Assembly (NCBI RefSeq): GCF_004210375.1
Contig: NC_134829.1
Span: 30,520,034-30,584,033 of the forward strand
Origin: Tachypleus tridentatus
Lineage: Eukaryota > Arthropoda > Merostomata > Xiphosura > Limulidae
Reading direction: 5' to 3'
Length of the DNA stretch: 64,000 nucleotides
Of the stretch, positions 39,039 to 50,604 are shown piece by piece. Made by a program: the position numbers and the translations under genes. The first letter of the stretch is position 1. Each line of letters opens with the position of its first letter. Below the pieces are notes generated by a model. That model made no database searches. It was given only the letters and a program-made list of their open reading frames with translations, and was not told the DNA's origin.

Positions 39039-39173
39039 GGAACTGAGCAGTACCTTTGCTCGACTTTGTCAGCTTGTTGTTGAGGTGATCAATGAAATGC
39101 AGGGAGAAATCAGAACACTTGACACAGAAGTAGAGAAGCTGGACGAATGTTTAACCATGTCGAGGATTCTGAG
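39039..39173 (+). CDS. Marf: mitofusin, HR2 coiled-coil exon
   Basis: Fourth mitofusin exon, encoding most of HR2: ELSSTFARLCQLV followed by an acidic/leucine heptad-like stretch, VEKLDECLTMSRILR. It aligns with MFN2 QQELSGTFAHLCQQV through KAKLLRNK. It begins after a ggttacag acceptor and ends at AG|gtaaag in phase 2. A 5.2-kb intron follows, holding a LINE in the same orientation. An upstream ATG ORF that overlaps this exon is intronic read-in and not a separate gene. Confidence 0.94.
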
Positions 39174-39713
39174 GTAAAGATATTTAAAGAAGTGCTTCAG
39201 TTTGGTATAATCAGTTTTCTTCAGCCATTTTGATAAACTTTCACATCTTAAATGAACATATTAATAATTTTTTTATTAAATTTAAGTAACCAAATTGATG
39301 TTTTCAGCAGCCTTGTCTACATTTTTTTCCAATTTGAACTCATATGAAAACATAGTTTCAATTCTCTTAAACATCATCTTGTATAGCGTTCCAAAGAAAC
39401 ACAAACACAATTACAGTACAACTTGGCATGACAAACAAATGAAAAGCACAGCACTCTCGTCAAAGTACTGTGTCCAACTTACCCTAATTGCAGTCACTCT
39501 TCAACTAAGGAAAAGTCAGCTATTTCATGTGAAATAACTTTATAGATGCTGATGTTGCATTATAAAATTAGTTTCAACATACTGACTGTTTTCATTTTGA
39601 TTTAATCTTTGTTTGTACACTTGTCAGTTTTTCATTTAAAAGTCTAAAGAAGTGTTAATTAGATAAACGATACAGTTTCTGCCCTTGTGAGAAAACTAAG
39701 CTATATATTTTCC

Positions 39714-42700
39714 AGTATTTTACGTGTGCTCGTTGCACTGGCAAGGACCATGTTGCCTACAAGTGTGAAACAGACCCTCATTACATTAATTGCAATGGCT
39801 CTCACCTTTCCTACTTTTGTCATTGCCCTAAATGGTTGGAAGAAAAAGAGGTGTTGCATTTGAAAACAATTCATAACATTACCTATCCTGAGGCTTGAAA
39901 ATTGCTGTCCACCACGTCATCTCGGACATATGCTGCTGCACTTCGTACCACAACTACTGTGGGAGTGCAGACAGATCTCTCTGTGCTTCCTAAAGAATTG
40001 TTCTCCAAACAAATGAAAAGTCGTTTGACCTCCATGGTTAAAAAAGTTGATGAATCAACTTCAACACCCATCTCTGTTCCCAAAATACATTCCACCAAAC
40101 CACAAGATCCGCATTCTTTGGTTCCAGGTACAGGCATTTTCACCTTCCATCTTCCACCCCAAGATGCAAAACAATCATTCATTCACATTTTCAGTCTCTG
40201 GAATTTCCTTCCAACAGCAGAAACCTGCACAATCGACCCAGGGAAGGATCATGGAGGATGACTAAGGACAGACAGGAAAAAGACGTGATCATAAACAGAA
40301 GGATTTTCCACCCAATTTGCCTACACGTAAATAAATATGGCCACCCTGATACAATGGAGCTGTCGAGGTTTACGTTCTAATTTGGATGACATCAAAACAC
40401 TGATTGCTTTCTACCATCCTGTTTGTCTTTCCTTACAGGAAACATTTCTGAAACCTTTTGGCAGTTTTCTGTATAAAAATCAGCATGTGCTTACCCTGTC
40501 TTTGCCACTTGACACACCCTTGGAGGCTGCAGCCATTCATGTTTCCTTGGGTCATATCATCACTGTTTGTTCTCTCTATCTGTCACCTGGGGAGACATAT
40601 GATCAATCCAGACCTTGATACTCTCATTGAACAGTTCCCATTCTTTTTCATCCTGTGGGACTTTAATGGACATCATCCCCTCTGGGGAAGTGCTGATATT
40701 GATGGAACGGGTTGCTCTGTAAAGCAAATGCTCTCTGATCACAACCTTTCTCTTTTCAATACTGGCTCTTCTACTTATTTCCATGCACCTTGTTAGTCCT
40801 TTACTGCTATTGATCTCTCAATTTGCTCCCCTTCATTGTTTTCCCATTTTTCATAGAGGGTTGACAATAATCCATGAGGCAGTGATCATTTTCCTATAAT
40901 CTTGAGAGAGACTGGCTGTAGTCAATTCCACCAGACCTGCATGCCCCAGTGGAAGCTGGATCAGGCAAACTGGCCCTCTTTCACTGCTGTCACAGAACTT
41001 GATCCTGCCATCGTCTGTAAGCCATTAATAGACGACTGTGTGGCAGCAGTAACTGACTATTATACAAGCAGCTGCTCAATGCATTCCTAAAACCTTGACC
41101 ACGTTTTCCACTATATCCTCGTCCATGGTGGAATCCTGCCTTCCACATGGCACACAAGGCTCAAAACGGGCCTGGAATACTTTCCGAAGATATCCCACAC
41201 CCTCAAACCGCATTGCTTTCCAGCAGCCCCTTTCACATCTCATCTCAGTCGTCGAACATGAGTTATATTGAGCGGCAGCTACAGACTGCCCTCAATTGTT
41301 TACTGAAGTGGACCACAGAACGGCTTTAACTTCTCTCTCTCTAAAACTTTTTTTGTGCACTTTTGCTGACAATAGGGTATTCACCCTGATCCTGAACTCC
41401 AAGTTGTACTGCCTATGATCCCTGAGATTGAGTTCTTGGGGCTTATCTTTTACAATAAGCTGACCTTTATACCACACATCAAGCAGCTACAGGTTAAATC
41501 TACAAGAGCACTGAACATTCTCCGTGTCCTCTCTTCCACCATCTGGGGAGCGGTTTGACGTTCTATGCTAAAGATGTATTGTGCTCTTATTCGATCGAAA
41601 TTCGACTATGGATCACTGGTCTATGGCTCTGCTAGACCATCAGTCTTAAAGATGGTAGACCCTATTCATCATCAAAGACTTCTGCCTCTGCACTGGGGAT
41701 TTCTGCACTTCCCCAGTTCAGAGCTCATACATAGTTTCATGAATCTTCTTTGCACCTCCGCTGTTTGCAACTGTCTTTACTATATGCTTCGAAATTTCAT
41801 TCCTTACCAAAGTATCCCACCTAGGGTTATGTTTTCCTTCCTTGATGGGACATGCTTTATCAGACCAGACAGTCTGCCATTGTTCCTTTCAGCCTTCTTG
41901 TCCAGGTGCATGTGGATGAATTGGGTCTGTCCGTGGATGACATTGCTGTATTCATTGGTCAACCCATCCCATCATGGCTTCTTACAGTTCCCAATTGTAA
42001 CATATCTTTAAGCCATCTGAGAAAAGTAGACACTCCTGATTGGAAATACTGTCTGCTATTAGCTGAACATCTTTTGGACCATCCTTTCATTCTTTTTTAT
42101 TTAGATGGTTCAAAATCAAGTGACTCTGTGGGCTCTGCCATGGTTTGTTGTGGCTCGATGGTTGCATGCAGAATCCCCTCTACAGCTTCTGTGTTCACTG
42201 CTGAACTGTATGCCATTTCTCTTGCCCTGGATCACAAAGAAGCTAAGCAGTACTCAAACTGCACTATTTATACTAACTCGCTTAGTTTTCTACTGGACCT
42301 GGAATCGCTTCACATTGGTTCACATCTTGTTCTTGCCGATATTCAAAACTGACTGGCCCATTTCTCTTTAACATCTACTTCTATACAGCTTTTCTGGATA
42401 CCGGGCCACGTTGGTATTCGCAGGAATGAGCTCACCGACACTGCAGCTAAGTCTGTCTGCTCTGGCACTATCACAGCTGTGCCTGTCCCATACATGGACT
42501 GTGGTCCTGTCGTCAAGACTCGGCTCCATGCCAGCTGGCAGTCGACTTGGAGTGAACAACACGAAAACAAACTTTTCCAAATAAATCCCTATATTGGACT
42601 TTGGCCATCTTGCTTCTGTAAGGATTGGAAAGAGGAAGTTGTTCTAACTAGACTATGCATTGGTCACAGTTTTTTAACTCATCATTTTCTTTTATCTGGA

Positions 42701-43481
42701 ACTGATGCACCAGTGTGTAGTTTGTGTAAAACTCAGATCACGATAAGCCACATTTTACTTTCTTGTCATCATTACGACTCTCAATGATGGCACCATTTAA
42801 AACATGTTCTGTCCCGAGGTTTGTCCATAACGTTAGACAGTGTTATCGGTGATGGTGACACTGTCCAACGTGATAATGCTTTTAGTTTTTTAAAGACCAT
42901 TAATCTTTTTAATGCCATTTAAGTTTTTAATTTATACGTTACAACTTTTTAATATGGCGCCCTTTTAAAAATCACAGTTCATCTAGTTCGATTTGAAATT
43001 AGAAACCGACCATAACATTAAATAACGCGAAATCAGGATTGGAAATGCCAACTTCAGGTGACTAACGCTGCTGTTTTAACTACCCATTAGTCATCCTGGC
43101 GAGTTATTATTGTAATTTTGCTACACGTCTTTTAAAACCTTTTTATTACTTTCCTTTTTGAAAATAGTCATAACGTCAAGTAACTCGGAACCAGGACTGG
43201 TAAGGCCAACTTCAGGTGACTGACGGTGGTTTTTGTACTTACTTGTTAGTCTTCCTGGCGAGTTATGATAATTAGTTACGCTACAGAAAGGCCTTCACAA
43301 GTTGAATTGCTGTAGTTTTTCTCTTAACATTGTAGACTAGATGTACACATTGGTTTTATACTATTTATGTTTTTAACTTTGTTTTGTTTTACCTTAATTT
43401 CCTTTTAACTTTTTACCGGATGTTTGGCACAGATAGCCTAGCTACTTTGTGCCATAAAGCACTAAATCAACCAACCAACCA
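39714..43481 (+). mobile_element. I/Jockey-group LINE, RT core deleted, inside mitofusin intron
   Basis: Non-LTR retrotransposon copy in sense orientation within the last mitofusin intron. In order: the end of ORF1 with a zinc knuckle (CARCTGKDHVAYKC, about 39727-39768); ORF2 starting near the ATG at 40337, with an AP-endonuclease-like N-terminus (QWSCRGLRSNLDDIKT, LSLQETFL); a jump near 41230; the RT thumb region (EIEFLGLIFYNKLTFIPHIK, then ALIRSKFDYGSLVYGSA); an RNase H domain (LDGSKSSDSVGSA, VFTAELYAISLAL, FWIPGHVGIRRNEL); and a C-terminal zinc motif (CSLC, HILLSCHHYDSQ) at about 42715-42786. Several stops and frame breaks plus the missing RT palm make it inactive. The 3' end is near 43481 in CCAACCAACC. 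Confidence 0.88.
42986..43275 (+). repeat. two-unit repeat in the LINE 3' UTR
   Basis: Two diverged copies of about 110-130 bases, starting near 42986 and 43163. Both contain the blocks GGCCAACTTCAGGTGACTGA (or close variants) and TCCTGGCGAGTTAT. They lie between the LINE's last ORF and its CAACC tail and so belong to its 3' UTR. Confidence 0.7.
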
Positions 43482-44407
43482 ACTGAGTTCGAGATATATC
43501 TGTAAAGTACTGGTGATATTTATCATATAACAGTGGAGCAGTACCGTTGTGATTATTGCACTTGTAAATTATTATTTATACAGTTATTATGTATGTTAAC
43601 CTTTATGTGTATCAGCTTATTAATTTGTTAATTACAACTTTAATACTACCAAACAAATATATTTCAGTTGGATGATTTTCAAAGTTTGGCATACTAAAGA
43701 CTTGTGATTTAACATTAATAGCTAACATGCTAGGCAGTCTTCAAGGAAGACGTGTATCATTTAAACATGAAAATATTATTGTCGACACAGTAATAAATCA
43801 TGAATTTTCAAGTAAAAAATTGTTTTACTGGACATTTCTTAATTTTTCACAATTGAACTAGTTCGTTGTGAAACACTTCCAAGTTATTTAAAGAAGAGTT
43901 CATACATTACATTACCTGCTGAAGTTAGTATTCCATGTAATTATCTTACTTACCCCTAGGTGGTAGTGTCTTGTTATTGTTACTCTTTTCATTTTCCTTT
44001 TGCTTTACTTTGGAAAACAATCACCTTTCCACAACTGTCTGCAAGCAGTGAAGAGTGTTATAGGGGTGAGACATAGTGGGCTTAAGTACCCACATTTCAC
44101 TCTCCTAATTTCTATTTCTTTTAATTATTTTGTTATTTAATTTTGATTATTATTATTTATGAACTTCTTCAAATGACTAGCAAATGGAGGTTAAAACTGA
44201 CAGGGGGTGTATACCCACTGCAATGTGGGTCCTATTTCCACAGTTACCTCCTAAACCTTAAGTACATTTTATATCCCACATTATAGCCTGTACTTTGGGG
44301 ATCCTTTTGATTTGTGCAACTTTTTTATTTTCGTTTATTGGAATGTGATTATATAAATGAACTTATTTTTGGTTGTTGGTATATTTTTCTTTTTGTTCTT
44401 TCTGTAG

Positions 44408-44477
44408 AAATAAGGCTGGTTACTTGATGAGTAAACTTGAGACTTTTAGCCAACAGTACCTTCAGTGTGACCAGTGA
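44408..44477 (+). CDS. Marf: mitofusin, terminal exon
   Basis: Last mitofusin exon. Joined to the previous exon it reads RNKAGYLMSKLETFSQQYLQ and ends CDQ-stop (TGA at 44475-44477), matching the MFN2 end [20 protein letters not shown]. The acceptor is ttctgtag. All five exons keep compatible phases, so the 3' half of this gene looks functional. The 3' UTR follows, with an AATAAA at 44701. Confidence 0.95.
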
Positions 44478-44725
44478 AAATTGTTCAAGTTATTAACTAA
44501 TGGCAACTCTATATTTGGTGTAACTGTGTTGATTATGTAAGTTTTAGATCCACCAGTCATTGATTCAGGAGTGTTGATGTAATCAGATAGTTTTAGAAAA
44601 ACTGTTTTTGTAGAAAAAACTTTATACTCTAGCACAGAAATTATTTGTATGAGTCATTGATGATGAATGTGCTCAAAATATTTGTTGATGTGAATACTGC
44701 AATAAAATGCAAGTATTTATACAAA
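44478..44725 (+). terminator. Marf: mitofusin 3' UTR with polyadenylation signal
   Basis: AT-rich sequence after the mitofusin stop codon. The first good AATAAA is at 44701-44706, about 225 bases after the stop. The exact cleavage point cannot be seen. The next gene on the right (45440-45795) is on the opposite strand, so the two transcripts converge. Confidence 0.6.
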
Positions 44726-45439
44726 TAATACAAATTAAAATACATAAATAAGATATTTTTTATGCTCCGTCATCTGCTTATTCTTAACATTTTGCAAAGT
44801 AATTGATAAACAGTAAGAAATAATAAATGAATTTGTAGCCTGATCTTGATTACTTGTTGTTATTTACATTTTGATATATGTTATAAGTAAAAGACAGTTG
44901 ACTGATTGTTTATCTTGTATTAAGTAGGTGTTTGTATTAGGCTATTCTTTTGGAGATGCAATTAAGTTACTCTTGTGGAATATCTGAAAGTAGTTTAATA
45001 ATTGATTTAAATTTTGTTAAGATGAGTAGGAACTGTTGTTGTTGTTTAACTTTGAGGTCTATAATTTTTATCTGCTCAGAGCATCTTATAATGAAAGGTT
45101 TAAGCAAAGCAGTACAGAAGTATATTTACATGAGATGAAAATTGCGATTGAATAACTGTTTTAAAATAACGTAACTCAACGCTAATAATGTGAAAACGTT
45201 TAAATATAGTATTTTAAAAAGTGTATAGAATCTGTGTGTAAGCCAAAACTGTTATTATACAGAGCTTTAATAAACTATTCCATATGGAAATGTGTAATTC
45301 TAGAAACATTATATTTTTTGAGTTTCTGTGACCTACGTTTTATTGTTTGGGAAATATCTATGTATACATACATACATATACACCTGGTGGTCTTCTGCAC
45401 TTTTCAGATATTTAGGCTTGTTTATTTTCTCTTGTGCAT

Positions 45440-45795
45440 TTAACTTGTAATTAAGAAGGTGACAGAAGCTTGTTCTGATGAAAGTTGAGGTTTATTTGTA
45501 AGTCTGTGCAAGACCATTGCTTCAGATTTTTTCAAATAATGTCTCATGTTTAGTTCACTATTGAAGTAACTGAAATTCAAAACTAATTTTGAATCAGTAA
45601 CTGAAACATGTTTATCTTTTATATGCTGTTGTAACAACAGAAGATCATAAGCTTCACGATAACAGGATTTTATAGGAAAAGTATCTTCAAAGAAAGTGCT
45701 CATATTTAAACCATTGATTATTGTGTGCCCCACATTACCAGTGGATTTTACTAAAGATAAATCAGTTCTTCCAGCATTGTTTCTGTGTTTTTCAC
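45440..45795 (-). CDS. unrecognised protein, probable terminal exon
   Basis: Open block on the - strand of 118 codons including the stop. It is preceded by a good acceptor (atctgtttcag at 45796 and above). It includes NNAGRTDLSLVKSTGNVGHT, FFEDTFPIKSCYREAYDLLL, SKLVLNFSYFNSELNMRHYL and ends SVTFLITS-stop. An AATAAA on the - strand lies at 45421-45426, just after the stop. Amino-acid use looks like a real globular protein and there is no repeat similarity. I do not recognise the family. It converges with mitofusin, and its earlier exons would lie to the right, possibly among the CTH blocks. None was found. Confidence 0.45.
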
Positions 45796-47170
45796 TGAAA
45801 CAGATAGTGATGTTTAATGAAATTTCTTGTGTAAATTGTTGATTAACTGATTGAAAATTATTGTATTTAAATCATGGGTGAATACGTTAGTGATTCAATA
45901 ATATAAGAAAGAATTACTAGTGCTTCTCAAAGATAACCTTTGTAATACTGGACACATTGTAAGATTTTTTACAATATCTCAGGAGGGTACTATGTACCAT
46001 GTTTATGTGGAAGTGCCTTCACCTCTGTCTTAGGTTTAACACATCAGTGTTACAGCTTTTAACTTATAAAATGTAGATGAATAAATTGAAAATCAGCATC
46101 TTAAATATTTGATGTCTCACAGAAAAAGATACATAGTTTTATGGTTGAATATTTGAATTAATTTGTCACATACCAGTTGCTTGTTAAGGAAATTATAATT
46201 TCAGCAAATTTCTGGTTTGAAAAATACACTGCATGTCTTTTTTTAACTGCTCATTTTTTTTATAAGTATTAAAATGTTTATTGAAAAATTTATGGTTCAC
46301 ATTCAACAGTTACTTTCCATAAGCATGTAGAAATATTTGGTGCATTGAAAGAGAGATGTTATTTAATTGTAAAGAACATACAAGCCATTTCTGATAAATA
46401 TCTAGATGTATTTTTAACTTGTAACAGGATAAAGCTATTTGTTGTAATTTAGTTCTTAATAAATGGATAAGATACAACAATGCCATTGCTGCTGCTTTCT
46501 TTATAAGTAATGTTTGTAAGATTTATTAAATAAAAGATTTGAAGAATATAAAATAAACTTTGACTAGTTCACAAAATATATAGGTTTCAAGTTTTTTTTT
46601 CGCACGCTAAATTCAAATGTACGAGTTTATCACACATACTGCACATTTCACGTCTGCATTATTGTACAAATTAATTGAAGAAAATAAGCGAATATAGAAA
46701 GCAGTTAATTTTTTATATGTATTTCCACAGAGTAGTGAACATTTTAAATGTAACTTTACCCACAATTATTAGATAAACCTTCAGGAAAGATCTGATTTGT
46801 ATTCCTTATATAAAGAATAAGTTACTCCCTTGGTGTTATTTATATTTAATAATTTACTCTTTTCAAAGCAATTGTGAATAGAAAAAATCACGTTTGTAAT
46901 GATACATGTTATTCAAACACAAAAAGTTAACTTTAATTTACTTTCAAAGACTAAAACACTAAAAGATGTACCTTAGAACGACTGAATGTTTTACATAAGT
47001 TGTGTAATATTCTAAATTATGTTTATAATAATAAAGGCACTTGCAAAGTGCACGCCCTCCCTTTCTTTTGCAGTAACCAGCCTAGAATGTACACCAAAGA
47101 GTTCCTCAACCTGAAACATTTACTACCATTGTAAGAAAAGTAGTTAACTTTAAATATAACACTTATGTTT
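45796..47170. other. no gene recognised
   Basis: AT-rich DNA between the unknown terminal exon and a SINE. If that exon is real, its intron starts here on the - strand. Confidence 0.6.
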
Positions 47171-47181
47171 GACTTGTATTT

Positions 47182-47456
47182 GGCCCAGCATGGCCAGGCA
47201 CTCGAGTCGTAATCTGAGGGTCGCGGGTTCGAATCCCCGTCACACCAAACATGCTGGCCCTTTCAGCCGTGAGGGCATTATAATGTAACGGTCAGTCCCA
47301 CTATTCGTTGGTAAAAGAGTAACCCAAGAGTTTGCGCTGGCTGGTGATGACTAGCTAACTGTCTTCCCTCTAGTCTTACACTGCTAAATTAAGGACGGCT
47401 AGGGCAGATAGCCCTCGTGTAGCGTTGCGCGAAATTCAAAACAAACAAACCAAATC
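47182..47456 (+). mobile_element. SINE family A with target-site duplication
   Basis: Forward copy from GGCCCAGCATGGCC to the CAAACAAACC tail. It is flanked by GACTTGTATTT (47171-47181) and GACTTGCATTT (47457-47467), an 11-base duplication with one difference. The head is of the GGTTCGAATCCCCGTCACAC type. Confidence 0.95.
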
Positions 47457-48089
47457 GACTTGCATTTAACAAAAGTTTATTATTTGTTTTGGACAGGACA
47501 ATCAATCGTTTGATTAAAATAGCAAATTTATTTCCAATTATACTGTAAAGATGCACACAGGACTGAAAGTAATTTCTGTTGTCTGCTGAACTAATATACA
47601 CGTACTTCATTAAAACTGGCTATTCTATAACATTTGTGTACTAATATAATCAAAGTTTATAATAAAGACGTACTTGAGACAGTCTTAAATTCTGCAACAG
47701 GTAATATGTAATACAATACTTAAATAACCAAATCTGTAATGTTATGCATTAAGAGTTCACACATTTTTCCTGATCAGGTTGATATTTATTGCAGTTTTTC
47801 ACACATTTTTCCCGATTTAACTGATGGTCATACCGAATAATTTGAAGGACTTTTCCGTATGCGAAATGGTTAATTGTGTTATTAACAGTAATTACTTATT
47901 ACATTTTAATAAAAAAAATACACAATCTTTTTCGTTCGTTGAGTACACATAAACACTAGTGTAAGAAAATCATATGAACTTTATTAATGTTTTAAATGTT
48001 AGTTTGATTGTTTTATCGTCCCTCTAACTTTTACGTTTTCAAATTATAAAACTAGTTTATCTTTCAACTAATAATCAATTCCATTACAT

Positions 48090-48523
48090 TCAGACAGAAA
48101 CAGTTTTATCCAGTGCCTGTTGTAGATCGTTTAGTAAATCCTCCGTATCTTCCAATCCGATGTTTGTTTGTTTTGGAATTTCGCACAAATCTACTCGAGG
48201 GCTATCTGTGCTAGCCGTCCGTAATTTAGCAGTATAAGACTAGAGGGAAGGCAGCTAATCATCACCACCCATCGCCAATTCTTGGGCTACTCTTTTACCA
48301 ACGAATAGTGGGATTGACCGTCACATTATACGCCCCTACGGCTGGGAGGGCGAGTATGTTTAGCGTGACGCGGGCGCGAACCTGCGACCCTCGGATTATG
48401 AGTCGCACGCCTTACGCGCTTGGCCATGCCAGGCCCTTCCAGCCCGACAGATAGACGTATCAAATTATCTGTAATTCCATTTTTCTGTATTCCTCTTCTA
48501 TCCCGTTGTGACTAATATCAGCT
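48090..48523 (-). pseudogene. CTH: CTH last exon, interrupted by a SINE
   Basis: Terminal coding block of CTH on the - strand, after a tctaatag acceptor. It reads ADISHNGIEEEYRKM (human AIMTHASVLKNDRDV), then loses about four bases, then ITDNLIRLSVGLE (human SDTLIRLSVGLE). At that point a 275-base SINE (48161-48435) is inserted. After it the protein resumes as GLEDTEDLLNDLQQALDKTV and stops at TGA 48090-48092 (human GLEDEEDLLEDLDQALK). The repeated GLE on the two sides is the target-site duplication. The protein cannot be made normally from this exon. Confidence 0.9.
48161..48435 (-). mobile_element. tRNA-derived SINE (family A) inside a CTH coding exon
   Basis: SINE in reverse orientation: the GTTTG-rich tail is at 48161 and the tRNA-like head ends with CATGCCAGGCC at 48435. 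It is flanked by cttccaatccga (48149-48160) and cttccagcccga (48436-48447), a 12-base target-site duplication with two differences. It belongs to the subfamily whose head reads GGTTCGCGCCCGCGT rather than GGTTCGAATCCCCGT. Confidence 0.93.
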
Positions 48524-49267
48524 CTATTAGAACAGATACAATTACTTTTATCGCGGTGCACAGGTCAAGAAATTGGTTGCAACATAATTCCTTAAAAACT
48601 AAAACGACTACAATGAAACAAACCCTTAAAAACTTCAAAATGTGATTACGACAAATAATATGATTGTAAAACAAAACAGTTCCAACAAATCGTGTAAAGT
48701 ATCATAAATAATGTTCACTAGTGGAGAAAATCATAAAAATAATTGACGAAACTCTTATGTCAATTCGAACATAAGTTGATCTAGTAAACGTAATTCTCGT
48801 CAACGTAAACTAACCATTAATCGTTACTAACTATTTTGTCTGACTCAGTATTAACGTGTATGTTGACATTAGATGTGATGCTTATAAAAGTGTGCAAGTG
48901 CTGAGATCAGGATGATAATTACAGTAAACTGTTGGACCTCATTAATAATTACAGCGATACCAAATCTGAAAGGCTACAATTGGCCTAATATTGATCTACA
49001 TATGTTTTTTTACGTTATATATCATGATATAGCCGAGATTTTCGTTATTAATCAACCATATCCTCAGATAATGATATTTAAATATACTTTAAATAGCTAG
49101 TGCGATACAAATCTGGTGTCGGAATTTAAACAAGTTCGATTCTAACGTGAGAATAAATAACTAAAAAAACTCATAAATCAAGAACTAATAAGGATAGTAG
49201 AAAGTGTATGTTGTGCTTACGGAGTTTATGTAAATATTTTGAAGACTATTTATTGCATGTAAATACT
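48524..49267. other. CTH intron-equivalent, no feature
   Basis: AT-rich sequence upstream (on the - strand) of the last CTH block. Nothing else recognised. Confidence 0.6.
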
Positions 49268-49395
49268 TTTGGCCGTCCGTGGCTGAGCGGTAAAAATGAG
49301 AAGCTTATAATAATTAAAAATCGGGTTTCTTCACCCGCGGTGGGTCAAATACAGATAGCTCAGCGCGTAGCTGTGTTGTTACCAATCACTTAATA
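49268..49395 (+). mobile_element. short SINE family B
   Basis: Forward copy: GGCCGTCCGTGGCTGAGCGG, CACCCGCGGTGGGTCAAATA, ACAGATAGCTCAGCGCGTAG. Confidence 0.72.
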
Positions 49396-49908
49396 ACGTA
49401 TCACGTGTATGTGTTATTCGCAAAATAGCAAAACAAAAAAAACTAAAAAATTTCTAATTATAGTTCGGAATATAATCGCTATGTTTTGCCAAATTCAACG
49501 TTTGGTACTACTTTGTGTAACATAGTCTGATAACGGAAACTATTTACCTGCTGTTCTGTAGGATAGCTGTATTGTGTCTCAAACTTTTCCTTGCATACGT
49601 GGCGGTTTGTTTACGACTGTCGTTTTCCTTTGATCCAGTGTTATTATTGGTCAGTTACAGAGAGCAGGTGAATTGTAAACGTAGTTTTAACGTTTGTAGA
49701 CAGACTCCTTCCTGTCCTGGGAGAGTTAAAAGTCGGAAATTGAAGTCTGATTTGTCTGATTCATTCTGAGGACTGTGTATTTATCCACTGGCCATCATCT
49801 AGAGTCATCTGTTCATTTCCCTTTTGTTTTATTTAAATACAATTTATGTATTTATTTCGTTTTTAACTTCACAACTATAACCCAATAGTCCTTTACCACC
49901 TTTGTGAT

Positions 49909-50178
49909 CGACATGGCCAAGCTGTTAAGGCGCTCGACTCGTAATCCAAGAATCAGGGGTTCGAATCACTGTCACACCAAACATGATCATTTTTCAGCCG
50001 CGCGGTCGTTATAATGTACGGTTAATCCCACTATTTGTTTGTAAAAGAGTAGTCAATGAGTTGGCGGAGGGTGTAATGACAGGCTGAGTTACCTCTAGAG
50101 TTATGCTGATAAATTAGGGAAGGCTAGCGCAGATAGCCCTCGTGTATCTTGGAGCGAAATTCATAAAACAAACAAATA
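49909..50178 (+). mobile_element. SINE family A, moderately diverged
   Basis: Forward copy: CGACATGGCCAAGCTGTTAA, GGCGCTCGACTCGTAATCCA, body blocks with small changes, and an ATAAAACAAACAAAT tail. Confidence 0.9.
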
Positions 50179-50604
50179 TTTTCTCCGTGTCCCTGACAGT
50201 TAAAACCTCAAACCGGACTTTGCCTCTTTAATTCTACTGATAACAAATCACTGATACAGAGTCTGTCCTTCTGTGTAAAGGATTCCGAATCTCCAATTGT
50301 TTCAATAATCAGGTATCTCTGTTATATTTTTGCTTCCATTTTACACCAAGCTTCGTCTGTTTAACTCCATCAATAGCAAATCACCTTTGTAGATCCTGTC
50401 CTGCATGCAGGATCCCAAATTTTTAGTAACTGCGAGAATCAGGTATCTGTGTTCTTGGATTATTATAGTCTTACTGGTATAATCCTTTAGGTTTATTGTT
50501 TGGTACTTTCGAAGTATGGGTTTCATTTAACTTGTAAATTATATGATTGATGTTACAACTTAAACATCTATGTTCAATTAAAAAAAGAAAAGAGTTTTAC
50601 TTAC

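Noticed and set aside
39902-40261. 119-codon plus-strand frame as a host gene
   Set aside because: It follows the LINE's zinc knuckle and precedes its endonuclease, so it is ORF1-derived sequence of the LINE.
40560-42580. Several minus-strand frames of 61-75 codons
   Set aside because: Shadows of the I-type LINE on the + strand.
47182-47260. tRNA gene (ACTCGTAAT anticodon-like loop, GGTTCGAATCC arm)
   Set aside because: It is the head of a SINE: it continues into the SINE body, ends in CAAAC repeats and is flanked by a target-site duplication. The same applies to all other such heads here.
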